DNA of 64,000 bases from Lithospermum erythrorhizon (Eukaryota > Streptophyta > Magnoliopsida > Boraginales > Boraginaceae). The position numbers and the translations under genes were made by a program. Of the stretch, positions 1-12,689 are shown piece after piece (within the stretch, counting starts at the first letter, position 1; every line of letters starts with the position of its first letter). The notes under the pieces were generated by a model. That model had not been told where the DNA came from. It saw only the letters and a list, made by a program, of their open reading frames with translations, and made no database searches. The stretch is from assembly GCA_019722365.1 (NCBI GenBank), contig JADFUC010001587.1, positions 62,001 to 126,000 of the forward strand. The letters run 5' to 3'.

Positions 1-52
1 CAAAAATTGCAAAGGACATTCTAGCCGCTCAGCTTCATCGCTGCTTCCGTAA

Positions 53-224
53 CGTTGCCAGCTGTGTCATAGAATTTTGAGTGATTTTAGAAGTTCGCTG
101 AAGCTTCCAAGACCTGCCGAGATGGTTATATGTGGTCGAATTAGTCAGAGTGTACCTAATAACGAACCATTTGATTTGCGAGTCTTCTTGGCCGATATTG
201 ATCAATATGAAGTAATAGGAGAAG
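53..224 (+). other. Possible exon at window edge, unidentified
   Basis: A stop-free frame follows a TAA at 50-52 and ends at GAAG|GTATGT, a good donor context at 224/225. The peptide includes LPRPAEMVICGRISQS and DLRVFLADIDQYEVIGE, which has normal globular-protein composition, but I do not recognise the family. It could be the last visible exon of a gene starting outside the window, or transposon coding debris. Bases 225-423 downstream are AT-rich with nothing I can name. Confidence 0.2.
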
Positions 225-423
225 GTATGTTGTTATGTTTATGAATGTTAGTATATATAAAGTATAAATATTTCTAACTTAATTTGCTTATGTGAATGTA
301 ATTAGTCGCTACTTCATCTCGGGAAGAATATGAATAATGCTTAAAGCAGATTGTTCATGTTACTAAGGTATTTTCTTGAACTATTTTATTGTATTTTTGA
401 TATGTTTATTGGATTAGATTTAT

Positions 424-2829
424 TGTAACGATTCGCCTGTATGTCAGCTCGAGGTTAAGGCCAATAAATAACTCAGACACCAGAGTCACTGATCGATGGA
501 TAACAACATAAAAAGCACTTTCATTTGACATTACTAATAATAAAATACACTTTGTCCATCGCATGAAAGCAACATATACAATAAAAACAACGAACGACAT
601 AATACAAATTCACCTTACTATACAACTCAAAGATACATGTTAATCCAAAATACAAGATGTGGAAAGTGCATGCATAACTGTAATCCCTCAACGAAATACA
701 CACCCAAGTCTAACAATATACAAATCAGACAACAAAAGAGAAATGACTGACGAGGAATTCCTACTAACACCGCCTTCATCTTACGATCTTCAATCTCGCA
801 ATTTATCAATGCAATTTCTCAACAATCTCACTGATCAACCTCTTAGGAACTTAGGCATAAAACGCCCGCCCATAGAGAATGGTGGAGTCACTATTAAGCC
901 GAGTTAATACAAATAATACGTAATTTGATCCCTACATATACATATTCATACTTATATAAATAACATATGCTTATATACATCAACCAGCACACAATGAATA
1001 CCGCCTACAACTCACATGTAATCCTCTTTTATACGATGTTGCTATAATACTATACACATGAGCTTATAATCATAATTAATGGCTATTCATTCAAGGGAAA
1101 CAATAAAGACACAAAGGCATCAAATGAGGAATCCACTCTAAATAATACACGAGGAACTCAAATAATACACACATGAGAATCCACCTCCAAATAATACACA
1201 TATGAGGAATCCACTCACATAATCGACGAGGCCTCCACCTCCATCCTCCCGACCGAGGCTACAATCCTCCTCAATGTGCATATCACACACAAACCTCAAT
1301 CCACCTGGCCACCTGCCACAATATGCATCATTCACACCAAACCTCCTGCCGGGTCACCAACGCCTCCGCAAGTAACACACAAAGCAATCAAACACATCAA
1401 GACACAACACACACAAAGACAACACAAAAATTTTATAACATGAATCATATTCACAACTATCCATGATATAAATTATAATCACTAATATCGCATGATATGA
1501 ATCATAATTCAATTATCTCATAATATAACCTAAAATCTCTTAATTATTTCATCATAGTTCATAAATCAAAGTTACACATAGTATCAATCATAATCACACA
1601 ATACAATATATCGTAATAATCCTAAGATATCACATGTAATATATAACATAATATAATGAAAGGCCCCCATCGCGAGATTTTGTACTCACCTCGAGCCCAA
1701 AAAGCGTAACGACTCTAAAGTACCTCATAGATCCGTGCTCAACTCCATTCAAGGAAATTATAAGATTATAACACATTTTGTAGAATAAATCCCTTTAGCA
1801 TCTATTAACCCCGAGCGTTATACCACGCCTCTAACATTCAAATTTACAACCCTTAGCAATCATCTTATGCCTAAGATCGTGTACACTTTTACTATTCCAA
1901 CATAACTACATTCTAATCGCCAACTTCAGAAAATCTCAATATTCGGGTCATCGCCTTATTACCCCAACAATAACACTTTAAGCACATTCTAATCAATCCA
2001 ACAATCAATCGACAACTAATTAATCCATTAAATAACCTAATTCAAACGCTAAATGCTATACAAACCTTTCAACCCAATCTCTCCTTATCCATATCCAAAC
2101 CAATAATTCTATACCCAAAACAACTATATTAAAGTTCTCTAACCTCATATTACAATTAAGTTAATTTAAGAAAAGTCAATAAGAGTCAACCCTCAACTTA
2201 CACCACTTTCTAACCCCAATAATCACCTTCAAAATCACCGCTAATCCCCCTATACGATACTCGATAACATTTCTATGCTATCATAAATTCAAGATCTAAA
2301 AGTCAACAAAAATCCATAAAAGTCAACTCTTCAAAACTCAAGAAATATCTCAAAAGCATTTGATCTTGTTACCTAGATACGATGAGGACGTATTTATAAG
2401 TTAAACCCACCACTTCGATCTTGGTTTAAGCGACACCATGAGAAATGGAAGAAAATTCCTTGGCGGGGGGAGGCAATTTTCGCCAAAGAGGGGAGCAGGT
2501 TTTGACGAGATGGAGATAAATGCGGTAGGTGGATATTTAGGAAGAAATTTTAGTCTGCTGGCTTTGCTAATTTTACACCTTCCAAGACTTAAATCTCAAC
2601 GAACCCATTTTCATTGTGTTATTCTCCCGAGGCATATATTACTACTCATCTCATACCTATTTCGATATAATGATATTATTCAAAATTATTTATACTATCT
2701 GGTCCCACCACAAACCCGAAATATACCACCAACCTAATCGATGAGTCAATTCTCCACTACTCAACTTCGTAATTTTTAATTTCACCTCAAATACCTTAAT
2801 CGAGAAACTTATATACTATCAACATACAA
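424..2829 (-). mobile_element. Old solo LTR of Ty3/gypsy type
   Basis: The stretch begins with TGTAACG, the plus-strand view of the ...CGTTACA end common in gypsy LTRs. It has no believable coding frame but contains the same series of landmarks as the better-defined gypsy LTR at 51142-53690: a run of 'aaaagtcaac' phrases, then a 'gaaatggaagaaaa' segment with G-rich tract, then 'cgatat.atgatattattc'. The two copies are strongly diverged. No matching polyprotein adjoins it, so it is best read as a solo LTR in the minus orientation. The right boundary (around ...cataca) is approximate, and I could not find a convincing target-site duplication. Short open frames here (for example 659-907, 2438-2737) are incidental. 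Confidence 0.5.
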
Positions 2830-2949
2830 TTGTAAAGTGAACTAGCTTATTTCATTTACGATTGTTCATATTTCAGGTATTCTTGATTACGTATTGTTTA
2901 TCAGATGGCCGAATTTCATCATCGTTGTCGCTTTTCAAGTTTATCAGAC

Positions 2950-3275
2950 TATTCGATCTTGTTCTTTGTATTCTGACTATTAATACTTGTTTTTACTAGA
3001 TTCGGACTATTAAGCATTTGTTCTTGTTTTCAGATTCTGATTATTGTGACTTGCTCAAGCTAGATTCGGATTATTAGGACTTGTTCTTGTTTTGTATTCG
3101 GATTTATTAGTATTTGTTCTTGTTTTGTATTCGATTATTAGAACTTGTTCTTGCTTTTGTATTCGATTATTATGACTTGTTCTTGTTTTATCTGATTATT
3201 CAGATTTGTTCTAATTCTATCTGAATTATTCAGACGTGTTCTAATTTTCTATTCGGACTATTCAGATTTTAAATT
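2950..3275. repeat. Minisatellite, about 33-36 bp unit
   Basis: At least eight imperfect tandem copies of a unit reading roughly 'gattattaggacttgttctt' followed by 'gttttgtattcg' run through this interval. Spacing varies and the ends are more diverged than the middle, as expected for an old array. No coding potential. Confidence 0.7.
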
Positions 3276-4304
3276 TGTTTCATTCTTATTTTAATGTACA
3301 ACTGAATGTGAATAATAGGATCAAAATGTGATGCTTAAAAATGCATCATTAAATAAATGTTAAAAAGTGGACCAAGAGCCCAAAAACCAAATCCAAAATT
3401 TCAGCCCAATTTGAGGCCCGTAACCTAAAATAACCGAACCTAACCTAACCGCCGGAACCGACCACTGAACCCAACCGTTTCGGTTCCATCCTACAAGCAC
3501 TGGCGGGCTTGCCTTGCCTCGCTTTCCGAAACCAATCCCGAACCGACCATTGAAGCTCCTGGGTGAGTTGTTGTCTACAAGCATGTGCCAATTAACTAAC
3601 ACTTTAACAAATTCGGCCATATCTGTGGGCTATTGCCAAAGTGAACTCACTTGTTATCTTAGTAGCATATTATAAATTCGTTTGTCATGTTATAAGAATT
3701 GAACGTGTTTGCTTGTAAACAAAAGGACGTTTTGTAATTTCAAGCTACATTTTTAATGCTTTATTGGTGTATATCGAGCCGATAAACCGGGCAAATACCA
3801 TACACACACCGTATTAGTATTTTTGAAATAAACGACAATTTTACCCCACCTAAATTATCTAATTACTATACTTTGCAATGTATGTAAAAATAGTTTATTT
3901 CACACCTAAACCCAACACTATTCTAAAGCGTATGTATAATACCACCGATAAACCCCACCTAATCGGGATCCAATATACGCACACCAAATAAATATAAGAT
4001 CGAATAACTATTTTTACCCCGGAAAGATAAATTGTGAACTACTACGCTTACAACAGTGGCGCAGTAAATATTTCACCCCAAAACAAAGACGATTTTGGTA
4101 TGTGTATACCAGCACCCACTGCCACGTGACCCAAACCCTTCTCGACCCCTCGATTCAATTCTCCATTCTGTCCTTTCGTAACCCGCCATTTTCTTCCTCT
4201 CTAATTTAAACTCCCTAAAAACTCACACCCTTGTCCCAAATCAATTGTCCACTTTCCCAAATAAATTGTCCACTTTCACATAAATAAATAGATATTTCTT
4301 CTCG
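3276..4304. other. Upstream region of the SMPD4-like gene
   Basis: No gene. Mostly AT-rich unique-looking DNA, with a 'taacctaacc' stretch near 3440. The last 80 bases before the ATG hold two adjacent copies of 'aaattgtccacttt.c' (about 4240-4277), resembling MITE-derived fragments; similar 'attgtcc.tttgta' words recur in intron 1. I see no strong TATA box, so the transcription start is undefined. Confidence 0.4.
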
Positions 4305-7300
4305 ATGATTACTCATGGGTATACAACTGATACGCAGACGAAGGCGTCGGAGCTAGCTTCTTCGATTTTATCAGCGACGGCGCCGCCTGAAATCGCGGCG
4401 GCGTGTGGGGCGGTGGAAGAGTATTTGAAGAAACACACGGCGGAGCAAACGAGGTGGTTCTTCTCCATCACTTTCCCAACCCTAATTTGTAGAATATTCG
4501 GCTTTGATGACTCGGCTTCTTCAGCTCCAAAGCTTCTTAATGGTTGGTTAGATGTTGCCACGTCATCAAATGATATTCAGCTCTCAGGTATGGTTGATTA
4601 ATTTTTTTCATTTTTCATGAGAGAAGTTTGATTTGTGTTCATTTTATTGCCGTATGTCCCAAAATGATTGTCCATTTTGTAGCCTTAATTGACACATCAA
4701 CATAAATTTTATTTGAATCATGTTAATAGTAAATTATATTGAATAATATTGCAATTAACATAAGCATTGTTTATTATTTTTTAATTTATTTGATTTTTTT
4801 TCAATTGTTGAGAATAGAAGTAATTGCGATTTCGGGGTTCTTGAACTCCCTCAGTCCCTAACAGATTGTCGGATTTTGAATTTTGGCCCTTAAATATTAT
4901 GTACGTGTATAATATATTATGAAAAAAAATCAAAATGCTGTATTGTAACCTAGTTTAGTAGTAGCATGATAATTTTGATTCACTTAAAGTCGATTGTATC
5001 AATTAAGACTGCAGATGGATGGTTAGATGTTGCAACTTCATCGAACAACTAAGAGCTCTCGGGTAGCGTTCTTAAGATTTGTTTACTTTGTTTTTTATTG
5101 CTGAGAATACGGTGAATTTATTGTTTCCTTTTTTTTTTATTGCCCTCTGTCCCAAGAAGGTTGTCACTTTGTACTTTTAATTGATACACAACTATTATCA
5201 TGTTAATATTAAAGTAAATTAAAAATGCTAGAATGTAATATTGTTTGCATAATAATATAGAACATTTATGAAAAGACTTGAGTTCAAAATTTTAAACGTC
5301 AACCATCAAAATCGAATTAAAAAACCGAATAGATTTTTTTATGGTGATGGTATTATTTTTATTGTCATTGCTTGTTGACACCTTGACGGTTTGTCGTGTA
5401 ATAAGCTTATTGAATCTGAGTGACAGTGTCTCGGAATTGATATTAGTTCTCTCTTTTTGTTTCTTTTTCCTAAATTTTCTGAGATGTCATACATATTTAT
5501 TATTGAGCGAATGCTGTATACTCATGATTCCCATTACTCAAACTTGATAGGTGTACTTGTTTTCTTACCCAGTATATTTTTACTTGACATTTTGGTATTC
5601 TCTATTCTTAATTTGAATGTTCTAGAAACTAGTTTTTTCTTGTAATGTAAATGTGTTGGTTAAATTAGAATCTACATTCTGATGAACGAATTTGATTATA
5701 AACAGGTCGAATATTCAACCTACTTTCGCCAAATGGTGTGCTGTTGTCGACAGTTTCAGCTGTTGACAGACTTTCACTTGTGAAATACTTGTTTCCAGTT
5801 GAGCGGTTACCAGAATGGGTTAAATATATGCTCCAAAATGAACGATATTCTCGTACCTTAGGTGATTTATGTCCGTTGTTTAAGAATAGGGTAAAGGAGG
5901 ATGTGATGAAGGGTTCTTCATTTCAGATTCAGTTGAACGTGTTCGAGTATTATGTGTTCTGGTTCGCGTTTTATCCTGTATGCAGAGGCAATAATGAGGG
6001 TTCGGAAGCAACAAGGGTTGGAATTAATAAAAGGTTTAGACTGGAGAAATGGACTTGCTCAATTCCTGGTTTGGCAAGCACGAAACGTGAAATTAAGCAG
6101 AAAAATGAGGGAAATCTGTTTGTAAAGCTCCTTTATGCATATCTTTGTGCTTATGTGCCAGACTACGATGTAAACGCATATCAGCCTTATCGCAGTTCGC
6201 TTCTCCATTTTGGTTCAGGATTTGATAGCAATGTGATTGAACGAGCTGAATTTTTTGTTAATGTGTTAATTCATTTTTGGTTGGTTGACAATGATTTCTC
6301 CCCTGTTCCTGCCTCTCTGAGCAAGTCTTTTGGTGTGACATTTCCTTTTTGTTCAGTGTTAGGTGAGATGCCACCTACTTCTGGTCTGGGTGAGGTGGTG
6401 AATGTATTTGTGAAGTATCTGAATCTGAATTCAAGTTCTCTAATTGGGGGGTTAGACCTGGTTGATTACACCTTGAGTCCATGTGATAAAACTTCAGCTT
6501 CTGTTGATGCCCTTAAATCAAGAGATGCTACTCCGAATGTGCATTCTGTTAATGCTTGGAATTCTCTCATTCAAAGGCCACTGTATAGATTTATATTGAG
6601 GACTTTCCTGTTTTGTCCTCTGGAATCTTCCATCAAGAATGTATCTCAAGTGTTTAGCCTTTGGATCAGTTACTTGGAACCTTGGAAGAGTACCTTGGAG
6701 GAATTTGCAGAGCTTGAAGCAAAACTTGGCCTGCCAATTAAACATAAGCAGGAGGCTGCTCTAGCAGCACGCGAATATTCGTCCTCTTGGCAAGGTTATG
6801 TGCTGGCTAACTATCTATTCTACAGCTCACTAGTCATGCATTTCATTGGGTTTGCGCACAAGTTCCTACACACAGATGCCGAAGTGATAGTCCAGATGGT
6901 CTTAAAGGTTAGATTTCTTGTTTGTCTTCACTTACTCTAGAATAACTTTAATGATTCAGTTTGTCCAATAACTACCGAACTTTTATATTTATGTGCCTGT
7001 ATTTCACTATACACAACTAGTGAACATGAACTTTCTGAAATGCACATAAAGTTTTTCTACATATTCAGAAGAGTCATTGATTTAGTTGAGATTGTTTTGA
7101 GTCTCATAACTCTTCTTTCCCAAGCTTGTTCCCTCATCTTATTCTTTTCCCAAATACGTCGTGTTTGAGGACCTGTGATTATTCTGAAACTGTTCTTTCC
7201 AATCCTAGATTATGCACATATTATCTTCTGTCAGTTTGTTCACAAAGTTAACTAAGAATCTTTAGGTTGTATTGTTGTTTGAGCACCCTGAAAAGAATTT

Positions 7301-9098
7301 CCATATTCTGAAGAATAGGAATGTAGTCTTTGTTATGTACTTAACAAGCAAATGTGCTATCTTTTTACTGAGTTGTAAATAGAAGACTAAGATTTTTGTT
7401 TTGTCTTAAACACTACAGTGTCAATGGTGTTGCTTTAGACTTTCAGTTTCTTCTTCAATATAATAACCCTTGAACTTCTACAGGTTATAAACATATTAAC
7501 CTCATCTAAGGAGATGACAGACCTTATAAAAAATATAGATGTTGTTTATCATATGAATCCATCTGGTCAATCCAAGTCGACGCTGAGTACCTTGTATAGA
7601 TTTGTGCCATTGATTCGTGAGCAGCTAAAGGTACACTGTTAATGCTTTTATTTATGTGCTTTTGGGATGTGTCAATTCACTTTGCTTTTCTGAACATCTT
7701 TTCCAAATAGAGGGAGGTGCTTTTCTGAACCCATATGAAGCATAGAAAGCGAAAATTCCATTGATGTAAAAAATGCATAGAGAATTGTTCTCAGAGTAAT
7801 GCTAGTGGGATACTTAAGCATATGCTTGTTTCATTCCACTCATTATTTGTCTTGCTTACTTTTTCCTTCTTTTTTCCTCAACCTTTTGGTCTCGGTGAAT
7901 TATTGATCTTTGGCTCCCTTGCGTTATGTCATCTTTAGTTCAGAAGAGCTACCCATTCAATCAAATTTTGTGTTAGGTGAATATAGTCTTCGACTATGAT
8001 GAGGGTGTTTGGACTAGGAAAAGGGCAAGCAGCTTATAAGCTACCTTCTTGCAAGAAAAAAGTGTGGGCTTGGAGCTTCCTAGTTCCTACAAAGTACCTT
8101 CTTATAAGCGTAGAAAAATAAAGCTGTTTTCAAACACCTTCTAATCTTCTATGCCCACCTACTAATCCTCTGTAGCACCATAAGGCTTTCCTTTTGTAAG
8201 GTGGCAGAATATTGGGTTGCGTGGTGGGTGGTGTTAGGTTCATATTTGCTTGGTATGGCATGCGGTTGTGCTATAATTGTTACCTTTTGGCTTATCAGGA
8301 CTGGGAGGATGGTCTTTGTGAGAGTGATGCTGATGGATCATTTCTGCATGAGAACTGGAACAAAGATTTGAGACTTTTCGGCAACAGTGAAGATGGCGGG
8401 CAACAATTGCTACAGGTAATATACTTTTGTATGGAAATTCTTAGCATGATTCATGTGGTATATTGTATGAGTTTCTAAGTCAGCTCCTTGTATAACAGCT
8501 TTTTGTTTTGCGTGCGGAGTCTGAGCTCCAAGCCATATCTGGTGACAATCATGCCCAAAAGCTCCAGTACGTGTACTCGTTAAAAGCTCAACTAAGCTGC
8601 TTGTTTGGTACCCGCATTACAATGTCCTCTCAAAGAATGCATGAGCCAAGTCGTGATCATCATACTTCACGTGACAATATATTTACGCCTAAAAGTTTTG
8701 GAAACCGCATGGTGGCTGATGTCAAGTACAAGGGTGATTGGATGAACCGGCCCATCTCCGATGATGAGGTCGCATGGCTGGCACATTTGCTAGTCAAGGT
8801 ATCGGGATGGTTGAATGAGTTGCTAGGGTTGAACCATGTAGACAACAACAGTCATGAGAATCCCGGTCAGTCCTATGTAGAGTTATCAACTGACACCAAC
8901 ATTTCTGGGGTCGCGGATATCATGAAGTTGGTGTTCTGGTCCTTCCTCTCTATCATTGTTGCATTAAGCTCTTCAGGCGTAAAGTTCATGAAGAGGCATG
9001 GTTTGAGAGTTAACCTCAGGATGTTGGCCTCAAAGAAAGTGGTGATGTTGGTCCTTATCGGTGTTGCTTGTAGTGCGATGAGGAGGGTTTTTGCTTAG
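4305..9098 (+). CDS. SMPD4-like (neutral sphingomyelinase 3 family) protein, five exons
   Basis: Model: 4305-4587, 5706-6907, 7484-7630, 8299-8415, 8499-9098. Every junction has GT..AG and the phases join, giving 782 residues, close to the family length. Similarity to animal SMPD4 is clear by eye: NVFEYYVFWFAFYP (about 171-185) corresponds to the NPFEYYIFFFAL block, and RPLYRFILRTFLFCPLESS with LWISYLEPWK matches the block before the central hydrophobic region. The C-terminus has hydrophobic segments at about 724-742 (LVFWSFLSIIVALSSS) and 766-778, consistent with a tail anchored in ER, nuclear or outer mitochondrial membrane. In animals the family is tied to sphingomyelin hydrolysis and to nuclear-envelope/ER function. 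Plants lack sphingomyelin, so the plant substrate is uncertain; an inositol-phosphoceramide or a structural role are both possible (inference). The start at 4305 is the first in-frame ATG. Intron 1 is 1.1 kb and carries a copy of the exon 1 end. Confidence 0.87.
5012..5232 (+). repeat. Degenerate copy of exon 1 end plus start of intron 1
   Basis: Inside intron 1, 5018-5062 repeats the last ~40 bases of exon 1 (4550-4587): both read 'tggttagatgttgc.ac.tc' and end in 'agctctc.gg'. Homology continues into the intron: 'ttattgcc.t.tgtccca', 'ttgtc..tttgta' and 'atcatgttaata' occur in both copies, spanning about 4550-4756 and 5012-5232. The copy even follows a CTGCAG that looks like an acceptor, but in the frame of exon 1 it carries a TAA (after SSNN), so inclusion would truncate the protein. 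Best read as an old tandem duplication leaving a pseudo-exon. Confidence 0.75.
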
Positions 9099-10689
9099 TT
9101 CAAGTTTGTAACTCAGGGAAAAGAAGACACTCATACACAAGGGAACATAAGGATCCCATAAATGATGTCTTTGGCTTGCTTGCTTGTATGTAAAAATGTT
9201 TTGAAAGCGAGAAAACAGTGTCTGCAATTGTCGTTTCCATTTTGCAATTTGCAGACAAAGACCTTCAGAGCTTAGCTGGAGTATTAGGCTATCAAACCAT
9301 CAAAGTACAGTTTCAGCATTTAGTACATGTTTACCCAAAATAGAAGTAACACTTTTCTCTTGAAAAATGATTTACATACTATGGATTATATGACGTTAGG
9401 TGTTATACATAGTCGTAAGAAATCTTTATACTAGTTTATGAAATTTTTGTGTTAAAAATCACCATTCATATTTTTAGATTCTACAAAATTTAATTATATT
9501 CTAAAGCTTCTATATTTTGTTTTTATTAACTACAAAATTAAAAGTATTTATCATGATTTTCTAACTTTGTAATTATATAATGTGTTAAAAATATAGAAAG
9601 AGTAATTTTGTCTCAAAATCTTTTGATTGCGGGCATAGACTTTTTGAGTGTGTAATATACATATTATGATAATGATATACACCATTATAGTTTAGAACAA
9701 TCTAATAAATTTGAAATGGAGATGGAATGTCATTAACAAAGATAATTTTCACACGACCTTACTTGAACAGGATTTGTTCTATAGGCTTGTATCTATGTAT
9801 ACTTAAAGTTCTAAGGAGACAAGAATCAAGTCTGGTGAATGAATTACGACTAGTGAGACTAGAGCGTGATTAGCAGCACATGGGGTCTAGTTCAGACCTC
9901 ATTGCAGCAGATGATCGTTCTTGGAACCTTGTGGAACTGAGATGGTCTCATGGTTGTCTGACAGACTGAAAAAAAAAAAAAAATTTCACGGGCTGTTGCT
10001 ACTATGCTTGAGCAAGTTACGTGCTTAAGATGCTAACTCTTTTTTTCTTTTACAATTGTGTTAATATATGTAGGTGCTAATATACTCTACAAACACATTT
10101 ATGAAGAAATAATGAGTACAATATATTTTTAATAGCTTGGAAACAGCTTATGAATTCACATGTACTTTGTACACATTTATAATCTTTTATGAGTACAAAT
10201 GTACGCCAGTCAATGTCGGTCGCCTCTATCAACGGTGGCCAACCTCCGATCAACTTCGACCAAGAACAATGATCGATCGGTTTACATTCAAGAACTTAAG
10301 CACCTTAAACACATATGAGGCATACGCACATGATCCAAATCCTTGTGAGAATTGTCTAGTAACTTTGTGATGACTCAACTCAAATCTTAATCTTTTATTG
10401 AGTGAAGTAATGTTATCACTTATCACTATATTGCATTTGGTCGTCAAAGTAAAACTTAGTTGCCCTAATTGATCGTATGTTATTAGTATTGTCCTTCATC
10501 TCATAAAAAACAACCTAATTTTTGAAAGTCTACAAACTAATATACACATCTACATTGTTCCGACATATTTTCAACTTCGTCATACTTGATGTGCTTATAC
10601 GGTCATACCCTTGCCTTCAAGCCTTCCAAATTGGTCCTATCATATCAAATTGAGGCATTAAGATTTAAGATCACCTCCAGTAGTATATT
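9099..10689. other. 3' flank and intergenic DNA
   Basis: The first ~300 bases should contain the 3'UTR of the SMPD4-like gene. Beyond that is AT-rich sequence. A run of about 15 A at 9969-9983 follows a moderately GC stretch (9890-9968) and could be the tail of a retroposed SINE-like or mRNA fragment, but I recognise no source. The open frame at 10137-10370 has no recognisable domain. Confidence 0.35.
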
Positions 10690-11709
10690 TTTGGAGTAAA
10701 AATGTAGCTTTGTTTGCTCCAATAGCTACTTTTATCAATCTTCTTTTTTGGAGAATTTTTTTGAAAAAATTTCATCTTTTCTGACAAAAAGAGAAGGGTG
10801 TATGACATGGAGAATAACTTTGTTGGGCAACATTATTGTGATTTCGCCGTTTGGATGAGGCTAGATTTCAAAAGCTCCCTCATGCGCTAAGTGTCCACTT
10901 GCTATTGCTATTGGACTTTGTAGATTTTTTTTATCCATTTTTTAAATGATAATTTTGGTTTGAAATATAATTTTTTTTCAATTTTTTTTACCAATATTTC
11001 GAACTTTTCAATATCTATAAATAGACACCAATATTGATACATTTCAACAACAAAAATTACATATTTTTTTTCAATACTATCATCTTTTTTCCATCTCTTT
11101 TCTAAAAGCATATTTACTTAATTTTTAATCTACTAAAATGGGTCCTAATCAAATAATTTAATTTCCTAGCTAATTTTATGTTTCCTAATCAACCTCAAAA
11201 TCCTAATATCCAACGCCCATAAAATTTTCAAAATGTCGGAATGCCAAATAATGCCCAGTTGTCATATATGATGTCACAAAATTCTGGTATGCCATACTCC
11301 TACAATTATCCATATATGCAGTTTGGGCAACAATCTGGGGCGACTAATTTTCAGGATCAGTCTACATCCCGTTTTAGCAGCGGATCAACAGAGCTTCCAG
11401 AATTTTCCTCCTCCAATAGCTATTTTTTGATATGAAAAAGTGTCTTTTCCTCCTCCAATAGCAACTTTTTTAGATATCTTTTTTTGGGGCAACTTTTTCA
11501 AAAACTCCCATCTTTTCTAGCAAAATAAGGTGGGGTGTGGCCTGTGGGGACATGGGGAAATATGGGGGGATGGAAAAAGAGCTTTTTGGATGAGGTAATA
11601 TTCACCCTACATCCCTCATGCGCTAAGTGTCCATTCATTTTAGATTATTTCTTTTATAGGTTTTTTAAATGATAATTTGGGTTTGAAATTTTTTTTTTTA
11701 ATTTTTTTT

Positions 11710-11832
11710 TACCAATATTTCTAACTTTTCAATATCTATAAATACACACCAATATTGATACATTTTTTATAAATAGACACCAATATTTTTAACTTTTCAA
11801 TATCTATAAATAGACACCAATATTTTTCTTCA
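11710..11832 (+). repeat. Duplicated TATA-box units of the Harbinger promoter
   Basis: Three TATAAATA boxes, each followed by 'acaccaatatt', lie at about 11739, 11769 and 11805 within a short tandem duplication of the 'aacttttcaatatctataaa' unit. The upstream element copy has one such box at 11015-11022, so the extra copies arose locally. Confidence 0.6.
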
Positions 11833-12179
11833 ATATTATCATATTTTTTTTTCATCTCTTTTCTCAAAGCATTTTTACTTAACTTTTTACCTACTGAAAT
11901 TTATCCTTATCAAAATTTTAATTTTCACCTAATTTTATGTTTCCTAATCAACCTCAAAATCCTGATTACCAACGCCCACAAAATTATCAAAATACCGGAA
12001 TGCCAAATAATACTCAAATGTCATATATAATTGCAAAAAAATTTTGGTACGTCATACCCCTATAATTATCCATATATGCAGTTTGCGTAACAATCTGGGG
12101 GACTAATTTCAAGGATTAGACTACACCCCGTTTTAGCAGTGGAGCAACAGAGTTTCCAGAATTTTTCTCCCAAATTTCT

Positions 12180-12689
12180 CTAGGAAATGTTGATGGAGAC
12201 ACTCCATATAGTTTTTTGCCTCCAACTGAACCAACAAAAAAAGAAGAAATAATTATTCACCTTGGAGTAGCAAGCATAATAAGACGCTTCTAGCTGGTTA
12301 TTTTCACTACAGTAATGATAGTGAATTGGGTAGTGGCCAAAAAGGGAATATATTTTGGGGTAAAACAACTACATATGTGAATGATAATTCACCAAATGGT
12401 CATCATAGAACTTTGGCAAACTGTCAAAGTCATTATAGTGATATCAATGCTAAAATTAATGTATGGGTCGGTGCATACAGAAAAACATTATCAGAAAGAC
12501 GAAGTGGTTGGTCAGATGACGACTACATAGCAAGAGCCCAAGATTTGTATTTCGAAAAAAAAAAGCTTTACTTTTCTTGATGAATGGAAGATGGTTTAGA
12601 ATGAATCAAAATATATGATTGGTCCTACTACATCTGGCTACAATAGTGAAGGTGATTGTATCTCATCTTCTACCCTTATGCGTCCAGAG
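12180..12689 (+). pseudogene. Harbinger ORF1, Myb/SANT-like DNA-binding protein, broken
   Basis: The frame at 12326-12580 encodes a domain with GQKGNIFWGKTTTYVND, RTLANCQSHYSDIN and RRSGWSDDDYIARAQDLYF. This is the order of the Myb/SANT-like domain of plant Harbinger ORF1 proteins (FW..., Q.R.HW..IN, SG.SD.D....A..LY). Upstream, 'SPWSSKHNKTLLAGYF' is recognisable in another frame and downstream 'FTFLDEWKMV' in yet another, so at least two frameshifts exist. Family role: ORF1 acts with the DDE transposase, binding element ends and assisting nuclear entry. Nonfunctional here. Confidence 0.65.

Noticed and set aside
2438..2737. 99-residue frame near the solo LTR
   Set aside because: Lies in the LTR; the matching place in the related LTR at 53.3 kb has no frame.
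3360..3620. 86-residue minus-strand Trp/Gly-rich frame
   Set aside because: No recognisable domain, no partner exon, and located in unannotated upstream DNA.
9890..9983. SINE or processed retrocopy ending in a poly(A) run
   Set aside because: A single A-run after an unrecognised stretch; no pol III A/B box and no parent gene seen.
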